From positions 4,260,169 through 4,324,168 of the forward strand of contig LR746276.1 of NCBI GenBank assembly GCA_902729315.2: 64,000 nucleotides of DNA, written 5' to 3'. Every line of letters starts with the position of its first letter. Positions within the stretch are counted from its first letter, which is position 1. Of this stretch, positions 34,191 through 47,019 are shown piece after piece. This stretch comes from Spirodela intermedia. Lineage: Eukaryota > Streptophyta > Magnoliopsida > Alismatales > Araceae. The notes below the pieces were generated by a model, which searched no databases, was not told the DNA's origin, and saw nothing but the letters and a program-made list of their open reading frames with translations. A program made the position numbers and the translations under genes.

Positions 34191-34371
34191 GTAAAATATT
34201 CTCACTCAATGTATTCATTGTCCTAATATTTTCATTTCGTGAGTTTTTTTCTAAATTTATCGAGCTAGACTCTCCTCGCTGAAATCCTACTGTTGGACAA
34301 TTTTCTAAATTTTCTATGGGCTGACTGGGTGGCTGTCCCTCTTCTCTCCTATTCTCAAAAGCCTCTATAAT

Positions 34372-35640
34372 TTATTTTTGGTGCAACATCATTTGATTCA
34401 TAGTTTGTTGCATCATTTGGCTCATTTGTTGCATCATATCTATAGTATCAGGTTGGGTTTGAGAGGACTGATTTTTCTGAAATCTGTTTTCTTGTTTTGG
34501 ACGAAATTCAGAGTTTGAATTGGATCTAAGTGCTTTTGGATTTTGAATATTATTTGGGTTTCTCCACGAAAAATTATTCCCCCAATTAGGATTATAAGAA
34601 TTAAAAAAATATTCCCTATTTTTACTAAAATCGTGGGGTACTTGCACTTGTTCTTGCTTAGGATGATATTGAAATTCGAAATGATCATTTTCACCATACC
34701 TAGGACAAGCACTATATGCATTCAATTGAAGGTTAGGAAGCTTTCTAATATTCTCAATAAGTAAATCAAGTTTTTCTAATCTTTGATTAATCTGATTGAC
34801 CTCATTTCTAAATTTAGAATCATCATCATGATGCAATTCATAAATTCCTCTCTTCTTATCCCTATCATATAATTCAAAAGAGGCTTGATCTCTAGAATTT
34901 TCATTTAAATTCTCATAAAGACTATAAATCTCATTAGGGGTTTTCTCTATAAAAGCTCCTCCACATATAGAATCAACCATATTTCTATGTTGTTCTAATA
35001 ATCTATCATAAAAAATTCTATTGAGCTACCACTTGGGTATAGCATGATGAGGACATTTTCTAAGTAAATCTTTGAATTTTTCCTATGTCTCATGTAAAGT
35101 TTCTCTTGGTCTTTGAGAAAAACTCCATATATATTTTCTCATATTTTGAGTTTTACCTAAGGGATAAAATTTTCGAAGAAAGGCCTGTTCTGGTCCTTCC
35201 AGCTAGTTAATTCTCTATCTAATATGGATAGCCAATGACTAGCTTTGTCCCTAAGTGTATGAGGAAATAATTTCATCTTAATAATTTCCGGTGTAACTTG
35301 AGGGAGATTAACTAAATCACAGACCATATGAAATTTTTCTAAGTGCTGATGAGGTTCCTCTAAAGTCAATCTATGAAAATTAAAGAGCATTTGAAAAATT
35401 CTTGGATTTATTTCGAATTTAATAGTGGGTGCTAATGGGACTCTAATATTTTGATGCTCTTTGAAATGAATAAGGGATATAATGATTTTTCATGGCCATA
35501 CGATTGTTCTCAGTTTGACCTGTACTTCCTTCAAGATCCATCAAAATTAATTTTTCTTTCGGATTTTAGTTTTGATTGAAATAATGAAAGGATTTTCTAG
35601 CCTTGGATGCAAGGATCTTCTACCATGCATAAAAAAATAA
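34372..35640 (-). pseudogene. gag: gag of E3, nearly open but broken
   Basis: Blocks include LTLEEPHQHLEKFHMVCDLV (35390 downward), KTPNEIYSLYENLNENSRDQ, a CPRYGENDHFEFQ zinc-knuckle remnant and a Met/Gln-rich MMQQMSQMMQQTMNQMM tail. A frameshift separates 35157-35390 from 34372-34980. The stop at 34372 is a C-to-T change in a Gln codon compared with E4. Confidence 0.83.
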
Positions 35641-35834
35641 ATTTGAGGAAAAAGTTTAGTAATTATTACCCTCCTTCAGTATGCTCCAGTCCTTACTTTG
35701 CTTCTGTTCATTCCCTTTTTTTTTCTTTTCTCTTTTTTTTTAAAAAGTCGGCAAAAAGAAAATAAAACAAGAGTTAAATTTTTTTGTGTACTCTAAGAGA
35801 AAAATAGAAAAATACTAAATATTATGCAATACAT

Positions 35835-35851
35835 TCTCAGCAACGGTGCCA
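35835..35851 (-). other. Primer binding site of E3
   Basis: TGGCACCGTTGCTGAGA on the minus strand lies five bases from the LTR start at 35857. It is the tRNA-Asp type with substitutions. Confidence 0.75.
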
Positions 35852-35856
35852 AAATT

Positions 35857-37482
35857 TGACATGACTCAGTCGTTGTATATTAAATCACGCAAATATAAAA
35901 TTTATAAAACTAGAAAATACGAATTTTCGGACATTTAGAAGTATTTCTGAACAAATATATCATTATAATTCAATAAAAGTTCCAAAAATAGCAATAATTT
36001 TGTAATTCGATCATAGGGATGTAATATAATATCTGGTAATTACTCAAAATTTTCTGCAAAGAATACTATTTTCTATGAATTTTCTATTAGGAAATGAAAA
36101 GGAAATATATTTAAAATTGACGGAAAAAGGAAATAAGGGTGCGGACATCAGGATGACATTAGCGCTCGGCGAACGCGAATCGCGCGAAAATAGAGTTCCG
36201 CCCGGTGATTCTTACGTAAGTAATTACAGACAATTTAATTGATCAAATTAAGATCTGTAAAAGTCGGAAGAATCGTAATGAAATGAAGTATATCTAGGTA
36301 AATTTAAAATAAACAAACTATCACTAAATGAAACGTAAATTAAGTTGAAAGTAGGAAAACAGAGTTCCGGCGTCGCGACGGCAATGCTTCGGCGATGCAC
36401 TGGAATCCTGAGCGTTCGGGAGGATAGTCGTGCAGTGTCCACGGCCTCAAAGGCTCTCCCTGGACAAGGACGATGTGGGCAATCTCTAGATCTCCTTGCA
36501 AAGTCTAGAGATCAATGAAATGGGTCGTCGAATCGTCTCCAGCGGTTGTCACCCGGCAGAGCGGAAAAACGGCGACTTTGTGGCTCTCCGACGGTTGTCA
36601 CCCGACGGAGAGGAGCTGGATGGAGGTGGGGTGCGTGTCAAGGAGCTTCATCCTCAAGTCTGCGCAGCAAGAGGAGGCTCTTTATCGCATCTAGTATGCT
36701 CTCAAGAGGTGGCGACTCGTCTCCCAGTGGATCGTCCTCTTCTCGACGACGGCTTATTTGTTGATCAATCGAAGATGCTTTACTCGATGGATTCGCGATC
36801 CTTTTATCGTGAATCATTCAGCAATTTTAGTAACAATGCTCCACAAATCGTGTTGATGAGATTTTTGCCGATGATCTAGCGATTCTGGTTGCTTAATCCT
36901 TCACCGGCGATCTACATGAAAGTCGCGATAATCAGATAAAAAAATATGAGTTTTGGCTCTAGGAGGATTCGAACACGTGCCGGTTGCCCGCCCTTTCTGG
37001 GTAAGGTGACGCAAGTTTAGTCCCACATCGGTTGTGCGCCGAAGTTTCTTGCGAATATAAAGTAATATTACATTCCTTATCAAAAACGCGTGTACGACCA
37101 CTCCTTGCCCCACAGCCGGTTGGCCACTAGTGACGTGGAAGGGGAGTGGCGCACACGTGCCTCCATCGGTTCAAGCCGCTCAAGCCCCTACTTGCGGCTA
37201 CTTCTCGACTGCGCTTCTGACCCACTCGCGGGTCCAGCTGGCCGACGGGTCCCCCCATTTTGCAATATTTTTATTTTTATTTCTTCTTCTACATTTATCT
37301 CAAAAGTAAGACTATAAAAATCATATAAATTCGTATAAAATCACATAATTACCCAAAATTCACATTAATCAACTGAAAACCACTTTTCACACTTTAACAT
37401 AAATATAAGTCTATTTATCATGAGTTAAAATTAAAACTATATTATTTACAAATTATTAACTCATGATAGTGAAGACTTATTA
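35857..37482 (-). repeat. 5' LTR of E3
   Basis: This LTR is 1626 bp. It starts TGACATGACTCAG and ends CTTATTA, against gtcat. It carries USE GTCCCACATCG (37020-37030) and TATAAAG (37056-37062), with the 25-base gap kept, and a candidate RNA span to TTTT at 37258-37261. Confidence 0.87.
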
Positions 37483-39865
37483 GTCATCTTCATAACGGCC
37501 CGCCTCTTTCTCTCTCTTTAGGCAAGGGTTCTTGGCTCATGAATTAAGCAAGCTTAACTATGATAAGCTCCACATTGATTCACCGATTTGTGTGCCATTT
37601 CTTTAGATTACTTAGCATAGTAAAACGCACCACAAAACCCTCTTTCTTCGTGTTGATGTTGATGGAACTGATCGGTGTAAAACTCTTATTGGTGTATTCA
37701 AGCATATTGGTTACTTTAAACTTTTTTTTATTATGGGTGATTGATTAACCATTGTAAACTGTAGGATTAAAATTTTCAGTCTCTTTTTTGAATTGAAACA
37801 CGAGATTAACTAACTTGTTCCATGTTAAGCTCCAAATTGTTCCATATCTAATCCCCTAAGATCCTTAAATCTTAGTCTATTAATTATCTTTCCCCTTCCA
37901 AGCAAGGAAGGAGAGTTCTATAAAAAGTTCTCTATCAAATCGTGCAAAATTAAACAATTTATTTACTTTTAGATTGTTTCATTTCAACGATCTTTTAAAC
38001 ATTGTTGATTTGAGCTAGTACTGCAAGTGTGTAGCACTTGGGTTTTTTAGTTCTATACACAAGTATAGAAATGTGTATACATTGGAAATATATTTGAAAT
38101 AAATTCACAATGGAATAAGCACCACATAAAAAATCAAATATTTCTATTTGTGATGAAGGCTATAATATTATTTGACAATTTATGAAGCTTCAATTTTGGT
38201 ACTGATGTGACAACACATGGCGAGATTTGTAACTAATGTTAAAAACTACTAGGCAGCCCTTAATGTCGAATATGGAGATTGGAGTTCAACCAACAAAGGA
38301 AATAAAGGATTGAGAATAATATGAGGAAAGTAATTTCGCTTGACCAAACCACTATAAGCCTAGTGTGTGAAGACTATTGAGAATAATTTGAGGAAAATAC
38401 TTGTTTGATCATAAAAAAGGTCATGTTCACCTCTCTTTTAGTTCCTCATGCTGCCTTTATCAAATCAATAAGGCTCTTTACAAAACAAACATGACACTTA
38501 ATAGACCAATACGCTTATTTGAATAGATATATATGAGGTCTCTTTGAATGACTTTTCCTTTCTATAGATTTACTATAATATTTTTTTTCATAGATGTTAG
38601 AATAAGAATTTAATCTAATAAAAATTATCTAAATCAATTAGGAAAGTACTAAATAATCTTAAATTAAATTTTATTTCTAAAAAAATTTATTCCATGTTTT
38701 ATTCAGATGGAGTTGAAAATATCACTCCTTTATTTCATTTATAGGAGTTTAAAACAAAAAATTATTAGCATTAAATAAACAACTAAATAGTATAGATATA
38801 TTTAGATATTATTTCTTTAAGAGGTTCTCTTGTTGCTTAGCTTAGTTAATTAGAGAATACCATTTTTGGTTTCAAATGTCTAATGCTGCTTAGAATTTTC
38901 TCTAATATTTTCGTTTCTAAATTTTATTACCCTCAGACCTCCTTTCAGCCACCTTCCAATATCCTAAGTACCATTTTCAATTAGTTGAAGCATTTAAGGT
39001 AAAGATTGGGGATTAATTGATCAAATTCTGAAGATACATTTCATGTTTTCTCATCAAATAAATTTTATATGATATCCCTCTATTTGCAAAAACTTATGAG
39101 GAAACATTTTTTATTTAGGTTAAAGGTTACATGACAAAAGCTAAAACAATTGCTATAAAATACTCAAGATTCTCATGATTATTTTTTATAATATATCAAA
39201 ATCATTATTCCAATACAACATTTTTTATTTCTTGTCATTAAATTTATTCCAACATTTTCCCAAACTCACCAAATCACCTTCTGATCCACTTTGAAGAAAG
39301 AGATGGAGAAATTGAGGGATAAAGGTTTACAGGGGGAGGGGGTAGAATGTACGTCTCTAATTGGGTAGACAAATTTAGGGGGTGGATGAATTGATTTTTC
39401 ATTTTTTTTAGTTAAGTATAACATATTTATTTTTTGTTTCACTATAGTTTATTTCTCTATGTTAATATAAAAATATAAAACAATTTAGAAGAAGTTCGTG
39501 CACAAAAGATTGTATAATGGTTTGGCCAAACTCTATCAGCATATATTAACTTTTGAGGAATCCAACTGAATTATATTATTCCACCGCAAGAATGTGCTTA
39601 ATTTTACAGGGTTTAATAACCTCATTCCCAAACTATGTGAGCCTATGACCCTTAGAATTGCTAAGCTCCTAAGTTTCCTCATTGCATACACATACATGTG
39701 CCTCAATGACCAATGTGACTACAGTGATGATGCAACACATGTCTCCATTAGTTCAAATACAATAATCAATGTGATTACGTTGATGATATACTACAACTGT
39801 TTCAACCAGTCCACACACCACAACTCAAAATAAAATAACAAATAATCAAGAATGAGTTTTCACAT
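37483..39865 (-). other. Upstream flank of the fifth CDC20 unit
   Basis: This stretch is collinear with 61615-64000 (unit 4): the second MSA core, the AT-rich upstream flank, and gamma at about 38085-39300. It ends at 39865 in 'cacatccttc', where an inverted LTR fragment of E4 begins. No coding region is supported; the 39594-39833 frame recurs in the other units but resembles nothing known. Confidence 0.7.
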
Positions 39866-40732
39866 CCTTCCACATCACCGATGGCCAGGTGGCTGTGGAC
39901 AAGGAGTGGTCGTACACGCGCGAGAAAGGGACTTGATTGCAAATGTAATATTACTATATATTCGCCCGAAAATTCAGCACACAAGCGATGTGGGACTAAA
40001 CTCGCATCACCTTCTCCAGAAAGGGCGGGCAATTGGTGCAAGTTCGAATCCTCCTAGAGCCAAAATTCATATTTTGTATCTGATTATCACGACTTTCCTA
40101 CAGATAATCACAAGATTAACAATCCTTCACCAATGATCCAGTGACTCTGGTGCGAGAAAGTTGCAATAATCAGATAAAAAATATGAGTTTTGGCTCTGTG
40201 AGGATTCGAACCCGCACTGGTTGCCCACCCTTTTTGGGGAAGGTGTGATGCGAGTTTAGCCTCACATCATTTGTGCACCAAAGTGTCTGGTGAATATATA
40301 GTAATATTATATTTGCAATCAAGTCCCTTTCTCGCACGTGTACGACCACTCCTTACCCCACAGTCGGCTGGCCACCGGTGATGTGGAAGGGGAGTGGCAC
40401 ACACGTGCCTCTATCGGTCCTAGCTGCTCAAGCCTTTGCTCACGGCTCCTCCTTGACTGCGCTTCTGATCTGCTTGCAGGCTCGGCTGGCCAGTGGGTCC
40501 CCCCCAATTTGCTATATTTTTATTTTTATTTCTTTTTCATAATTTATCTCAAAATTAAGATTATAAAAATCATATAAATTCGTATAAAATCACATAATTA
40601 CCCAAAAAATCACTTTCATCAACTGAAAACAACTTTTCACACTTTAACACAAATATAAGTCTATTTATCATGAGTTAAGGCTAAAACTATATTATTTACT
40701 AATTATTAACTCATGATAATGAAAACTTATCA
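39856..40732. repeat. Head-to-head LTR fragments at the left end of E4
   Basis: 39856-40110 is LTR in the reverse orientation and 40115-40732 is LTR in the direct orientation, ending CTTATCA. The junction between unit flank and LTR overlaps by ccttc, the kind of short match left by end-joining. The USE in the direct piece is degraded (ctcacatcat). Confidence 0.75.
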
Positions 40733-42410
40733 CACCCCCCAACTTAAATCATTGCTAGTCTCTTAGCATTGAAATTACGAAAATAAAAATTTACGAATCT
40801 CAAAAATCATATTTCAATACATAAAAAAAATTATATAATTAGAAATGATGCACCTTTAGACACTTTAGATTCTTATATCAAGTATTTAAGAATGATGTCA
40901 AGCACTTAAATCTTTAAGCACTCCTTGGAATAACAATCTAGACTTCACTTCTTCTATTCACATCTTTATCACTTCTTCACTCATAGATATATTTACAAGA
41001 TGTTCCAATTATCAATACTCATCCAAGAATAATATTGATCCTACACTTTCTTTTTTCCATGGCTTGATTTTTTGAAGTTTATATTATATTTCTTCCTTCT
41101 TTTTTTTTTTATATATATACATACTAAATAAGTAGCTTTTCTTGTAGACAAATTTTGACAATAAGAATAATGTCTCACACCCTCCATATGTACTCTTCAT
41201 TTTCAGAGCTTTCACTTTATCCACTTATTTTGCAGCAATTGTTTTTCTATGCACGATTTTCAACAATGAGAATGATGTCTCACAGCCTCCATATGTACTC
41301 TTCATTTCTAGATTTTTCACATTGCTCTCTCTTTTTTTTCTGAAATAAGTGATTTCTCCTCACAAGTCCTATAGATCAGGGTGCAAAAATCTCTATTAAA
41401 CTCTAATGATTAATCAAATTTTCACATCAAGTAAATACTATCCATCAAGATCATGAAGTGAAAATCTGTAAAATCAAATTCATGTCATCTATCATATATC
41501 CAAGGAGTATTCCAACATTTCATGCTACTAGATCACTCTTTTGACTCAATAATAATCTTCCTAGTATCTTTTGGTATCAATCAATCTGATTGATTTAATT
41601 TTTCATGCATGCAATATGATGTAAGAAATTTGTAAATTAAATAGTTCTGACAGTTCTATTTTATGTTTTAAGTTCTATTTTTAGCAACAATAAATTTGTC
41701 AAAAATAAATCAAAACTATTCTCTTTATAGTTGTAATTTTGGAATTTCAGTAATATATGTCTAGGGGATTGAAATGTGAGAAAAGGGTCTCTAGAATTTC
41801 AAATTTCAGACTATTTTTTGTCTGTTGTTTTTGACAATCTGTTGGTCTTGACAGAAAACCAAAAAATAGATGTTGTAGTTTTTCTGAATTTTATTTTATT
41901 TTTTTAGTTGCTGTTCTAAGTGAGCATGAAAAAATAAAAATAAAATGCAAAACACATGTTCTTAATTGTCTTACAACATAAATTAATAATTAATACTTCA
42001 CCCCCTAACTTAAAAATGACATTGTCCTCAATGACACAGAAAAATCAAAACAAAATGTGGAAAATATAATTTTCAAGTGAAGCATGCATATATACAAAGT
42101 TAAGCATTAAAAATATTGTCATAAATGATAAAGCTCAGAAAGACATCACCTCAACCTCGTTTTTAATTTTCCACCTCATCTTACGCTCCTCCTGCACTTT
42201 TTCCAAAAAAACAACTATAGAAACAAGTACTGCAAAATTCTAAGAAAAATAGAGCTTAAAAAATCAAACAAAATGAAATAAAACCATGGGTTGCCTCCCA
42301 TGCAGTGCTGAATTTAATGTCTCCAACTAGACACCTTGATCTTACTCTTAATTTTTTTTTAATAACAAAATTTTTTTTTCTGCAAGGCATTCATGTTCTA
42401 TGTAATGTTT
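40733..42410 (-). other. Polypurine tract and non-coding tail of E4
   Basis: The polypurine tract is at 40733-40745 (minus: AAGTTGGGGGGTG) and a second tract is near 41998-42011. The 105-bp-type tandem repeat with 'gtctcaca(c/g)cctccatatg' lies at about 41150-41310. No gene is supported. Confidence 0.6.
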
Positions 42411-42413
42411 AAG

Positions 42414-43505
42414 CTACTGTCCATTTACCTTAAAGTTATGGTCACTTTTAGGATCTTTAATCATTACAGTCCCATGATCATATGTCTCTTCCACCACATA
42501 AGGCCCTCTCCATTTTGATTTTAATTTTCCTAGGAAAAATTTCAGCCTAGAATCATATAACCACACTTTTTGTCCAACATCAATTTTTTTTCTGCTAATA
42601 TATTTATCATGAAAAGTTTTAGTTTTTTCTTTATATATTCTATGATTTTCATAAGCTTCATTCCTCAACTCCTCTAGTTCATGTAGCTGAAAAATTCTAT
42701 GCCCACCAGCTGATTTTTCATCCATACATCAAATTTTTATAGCCCATTATGTTTTATGCTCTGTTTCCACAAGAAGATGACATGGCTTTCCAAAAATGAG
42801 ACGAAATGGGGACATACCCATGGGATTTTTATAAGCTATTCTATAAGCCCATAATGTATCTTGTAATTTTGTGGGCCAATCTTTCCTATCTGGTCTAACT
42901 ATTTTTCTCAAAATTCTCTGAATTTCCCTATTTGCTACTTCAGCTTACTCATTTGTTTGGGGATGATATGGAGTGGCTACTCTATGGTGTACTCTATTCT
43001 TTTTTAACAATTTCTTGAAATGTTTATTTGTAAAATGTGTTCCTCCATCACTAATAATCACTCTAGGACATCCAAATCTCGAAAAAATATTTTCCTGCAC
43101 AAATTTCATCACGATTTTATGATCATTAGTTCTAGTAGGAATAACTTCCACCCACTTCGACACATAATCAACAGCAAGCAAAATATATTCATATTTTTCA
43201 GCTGATGGGAAGTGACCCATGAAATCTATTCCTCATACATAAAAAATTTCGACTACTAACATGTTACTCATGGGCATTTAATCTTTTTTACTCATGTTAC
43301 CTATAGATTGGCATGAAATACATGTTCTACTAAATTCTATAGAATCTCTAATGATTGTAGGCCAATAAAAACCACGCTGAAAAATTTTTGCAGCTATTTT
43401 TCGTCTAGAGAAATGTCCTCCATAGTTAGATGAACGGCACATGTTAATAATGCTATGATATTCTTCTTCAGGAACACATCTCCTTAAAATTTGATCATTG
43501 CCCAA
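42414..43505 (-). pseudogene. Integrase of E4, broken
   Basis: The HHCC zinc-binding part is good (43505-43278: SSNYGGHFSRRK, then CISCQSIGNMSKKD). The core (43220-42945) shows IISDGGTHFTNKHF and ATPYHPQTN, followed by a stop. The C-terminal tail is at 42725-42414. Two or more stops separate the parts. Confidence 0.86.
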
Positions 43506-43798
43506 GTAATATAAATCAGGATCATGCCAAAAATAATTTCTAATCTTAGAAAAGAAATGATGTTTTCTATTCTTATCCCATACTCTGGAATTTTTCCAAA
43601 AACCAGAAAATTAACAATATGTGCATACCATGGTGATGGTTGATGTTGAGCTGCCATCAATTGTTCATCTGGAAATGCGTCTTGTAAAGGTGCTACATTT
43701 ATTCCTGTATCACTTAATCTAGAAAGATGGTCAGCAACAACATTCTCAAAACCTTTTTTATCTTTTATTTCTAAGTCAAATTCCTACAACAATAAAAT

Positions 43799-44888
43799 TC
43801 ATCTTAATAAATGTGGCTTTGCATCTTTCTTATTTAACAAATATTTTAATACTACATGATCAGTATAAATAATAATTTTAGCTCCCAAAATATATGATCT
43901 AAACCTTTCTAATGAAAATACTATAGCTAACAACTTTTTCTCAGTCGTGGTATAACTTAATTGAGCATCGGATACAGTTTTATTAGCAAATGAAATTACT
44001 ATAGGTTTTGACTCTTTTGTTTCTCCCAGAATGGCCCCCACTGCATAATTCGATACATCACACATTATTTCAAAAGGAAAGGACCAATCAGGAGCTTGTA
44101 AAATGAGTGCCTCAGTAAGTAATCTTTTTATTTCAGAAAAAGACTCAACATTTCTCATCAAAATTAAAAGGCCCATCTTTAGATAATAACATGGTGAGAG
44201 GTTTAGAAATTTTCAAAAACTCTTGAATAAATTTTCTATAATAACCTGCATGACCCAAGAAAGATTGAATCTGTTTTATTGAATTTGGAGGTTTCATTTT
44301 AGATATAATATCGATTTTTGCTCTATCCACCTCTAAACCCCTTTCACTCACAATATGATCCAACACAACTCCCTCTCTAACCATAAAATGTGATTTCTCT
44401 CAACTCAAAACTATTTTTTTTTCAATGTATTTCTCAAGTACATGCTGTAAATGATTTAAGCATTCATCAAATGATTCACCAAAAATAGAAAAATCGTCCA
44501 TAAAAATTTCCATGTATTTTCTAGTCATATCAGAAAAAATAGACAGCATACATCTTTGAAATGTGGCTGGAGCATTACACAAACGAAAAGGCATGCATTT
44601 AAAAGCAAAAGTACCAAATAGACAAGTGAAAGTTGTTTTTTCTTGACCTAAAGGGTTTATGTAAATGTGATTATAACTAGAGTATCCATCTAGAAAACAA
44701 AAAAAGTTTTTTCTAGCTAATTTTTCTAGAATTTGATTAGTAAATGATAGAGGAAAATGATCTTTTCTAGTAACTGAATTTAATTTTCTATAATCAATGC
44801 AAACCCTCCAATCGGTAGTTAATCTTGTTTGTATTTCATCCTCATTTTTGTTTTTTATAACAGTAATCCCTGATTTTTTTGGCACCAC
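43799..44888 (-). pseudogene. Reverse transcriptase and RNase H of E4, broken
   Basis: RT (44888-44400) has TTDWRVCIDYRKLNSVTRKD, CFLDGYSSYNHI, RLCNAPATFQRCM and catalytic FMDD (about 44490-44503). The connection block is at 44384-44145. RNase H (44176-43799) has CDVSNYAVGAILGE, TTTEKKLLAIVFSLERF and IIYTDHVVLKYLL. It is the best-preserved pol in the window, but its frames are separated. Confidence 0.88.
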
Positions 44889-45089
44889 TTGTTTAGGACT
44901 AATCTATTTGCTATTTGAAATAGGATAAATAATATCAACAATCAGCCACTTTAATTTTATTTTTTTTACAATTTCCATCATGTTAGGATTTAATCTTCGT
45001 TGTGGTTCCCTACTAGTTCTAGCCCCCTCTTTTAGATATACACTATGTATGCATACACTCATATCAATGCCCCTTAGATCATCCATTTT

Positions 45090-45894
45090 CTAGCCCATAG
45101 CTTTCTTATTTTTTCGAAGTACATCTAATAATTCTTCTTTTTGTTCATCACTCAAATCAGTTGCAATAATAATAGGAAATGAATTATTTTCCTCCAAAAA
45201 CATATATTTTAAACTATAGGGAAGAGGTTTCAACTGTAAATTAAGATGATTTTCCCCTTTCTTTTCTCCCAAATTTATATTCTCTATTTCCTCTAATTCT
45301 TCCAACACACAATCATCAATAACATCTGGATCATCAAAATCATCTAGAAGTTCTATGGTATGACAATCATATACTTGGGATTTCTTAAGATCATTTGATA
45401 CCTCAAAAATTTTAATTTCTACTGATTGATCTCCACATAAATTTTTCACAATACTTGTGAGAAAATCAATATTCATCTTTGCTGTATGCAAAAATGGTCT
45501 CCCTAGGATGATTGGTGTATTATAAAACCGTCCATTAAAATTCATTCCCAACACTACAAAATCAACTGAAAATTTACACCCTTTAACTATCAATCACATT
45601 TTCTAAAATACTTTTAGGATGTTTTATGGATCTATCAACAAATTGTAAGGTAATAGTAGAAGGTTTAAGATTAGAAATATTAAATTTATCACAAATACTC
45701 GCATGTAATAAATTAATACTAGCACTGGTGTCAAGTAATGCATTCTGAAAAATGGATCCACCAATATCACACAAAATTAAATGGGCACCCATATCTCTCA
45801 ATTTATATGGTAATTGATTTAATAATAAAGCACTAGCATGCATAGATAATGTTTCTACTCTAGGTGCCTTTTTTGGTGTACATATTTCTTTCAA
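45090..45894 (-). pseudogene. Aspartic protease region of E4
   Basis: Frames 45894-45583 and 45593-45090 carry CDIGGSIFQNALLDTSASIN (retropepsin active site), TITLQFVDRSIKHP and IILGRPFLHT. A short shift near 45590 separates them. Confidence 0.83.
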
Positions 45895-46013
45895 AACTCT
45901 AGCATATTCAGGAATATGTTCAATGGTAGTGAGTAAAGGAAGACTAATTTGTACATCTTGTAAAATTTTCTTTATTTCTTTATTGTGTTCCTTTTTCTTT
46001 CTTTGTCTAGGCT

Positions 46014-46425
46014 CTAGAGCTTTAGGAAATGAATGATTGTCCTCTCTTTCGAAATTTCCTTAGTAGAATCTATAGAATCCTCTTCTACTCCTATTTGATT
46101 TTGTTTTGGGCTGTCCACGTTTTTCTTTTCTTCTAATATTTGGGGATAAGGATCAGGTAAGATCTTACCACTCTTTAATGTATTCAATGTCCTAACATTT
46201 TCATTTCGTAGGTTTTTTCTTAGATTCATGCTACTAGACTCCCCTTGCTGAAATCCTATTGTTAGGCGGTTCCCTGGATTTTCTATGGGCTGACTAGGTA
46301 GTTGTCTCTCTTCTCTCTTATTCCCAAGAGCCTCTATAATTTGTTTCTGATGCAGCATCATTTGATTCATAGTTTGTTACATCATTTGGCTCATTTGCTA
46401 TATCATTTCCATAGAATCAGGTTGT
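46014..46425 (-). pseudogene. gag: gag C-terminal stub of E4
   Basis: Only the end of Gag remains, beginning at the Met/Gln-rich tail (MNQMMLHQKQIIEALGNKRE). At 46425 the frame runs into LTR sequence, so the N-terminal two thirds are deleted. Confidence 0.8.
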
Positions 46426-47019
46426 GTTCACCAATGATCTGTAGGAAAGTCACAATAATCAGATAAAAAATATGAGTTTTGGCTCTAGGAGGATTCAAAC
46501 TGCACCAGTTGCCCGCCCTTTCTAGGGAAGGTGTGATGCAAGTTTAATCCCACATCGCTTCTGCACCAAAGTTTCTGACGAATATATAGTAATATTACAT
46601 TTGCAATCAAGTCCTTTTCTCGCGTGTGTATGACCACTCCTTGCCCTATAGCCGGCTGGCCACCGGTGACATGGAAGGGGAGTGGTGCACACGGGCCACT
46701 ATCGGTCCTTGCCGCTCAACCCCTGCTCATGACTCCTCCCCGACTGTGCTTCCGACCCGCTTGCAGACCCAGCTGGCCGGCAGGTCTCCCCCATTTTGCT
46801 ATATTTTGTTTTTTATTTCTTTTTCTATATTTATCTCAAAAGTAAGACTATAAAAATCATATAAATTCATATAAAATCACATAATTACCCAAAAATTCAT
46901 GTTAATCAACTGAAAATCACTTTTCACACTTTAACATAAATATAAATCTATTTATCAAGAGTTAAGGCTAAGAATATATTATTTACTAATTATTAACTCA
47001 TGATAATGAAGACTTATTA
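46426..47019 (-). repeat. 5' LTR fragment of E4 (outer part)
   Basis: This is direct-orientation LTR from 'ttcaccaatgatctg' to CTTATTA at 47019. It keeps USE ATCCCACATCG (46547-46557), TATATAG (46583-46589) and a candidate RNA span ending in TTTT at 46794-46797. Confidence 0.8.

Larger units (their letters stand above)
29882..37482 (-). mobile_element. E3: complete-ended element with gag but no pol
   Basis: This 7601-bp element has two LTRs (29882-31607 and 35857-37482), target duplication gtcat on both sides, a primer binding site and a polypurine tract. Its internal region of about 4.25 kb encodes gag but no protease, RT or integrase. In their place is an unrelated acidic frame (see 33316-34190). 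It resembles the non-autonomous plant class with terminal repeats and only a gag gene (TR-GAG), which would depend on enzymes from a relative such as E2 or E4. The right outer end reads TTA instead of TCA. Confidence 0.88.
39856..47019 (-). mobile_element. E4: Athila-like gypsy element, rearranged (minus-strand coding)
   Basis: Left to right it has an inverted LTR piece (39856-40110), a direct 3' LTR piece (40115-40732), the polypurine tract, a non-coding tail, integrase, RNase H, RT, protease and a gag stub that stops at about 46425. After that the sequence jumps into the outer part of an LTR (46426-47019). PBS, most of gag and the inner 5' LTR are lost. It sits between two oppositely oriented CDC20 units. 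Confidence 0.85.
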
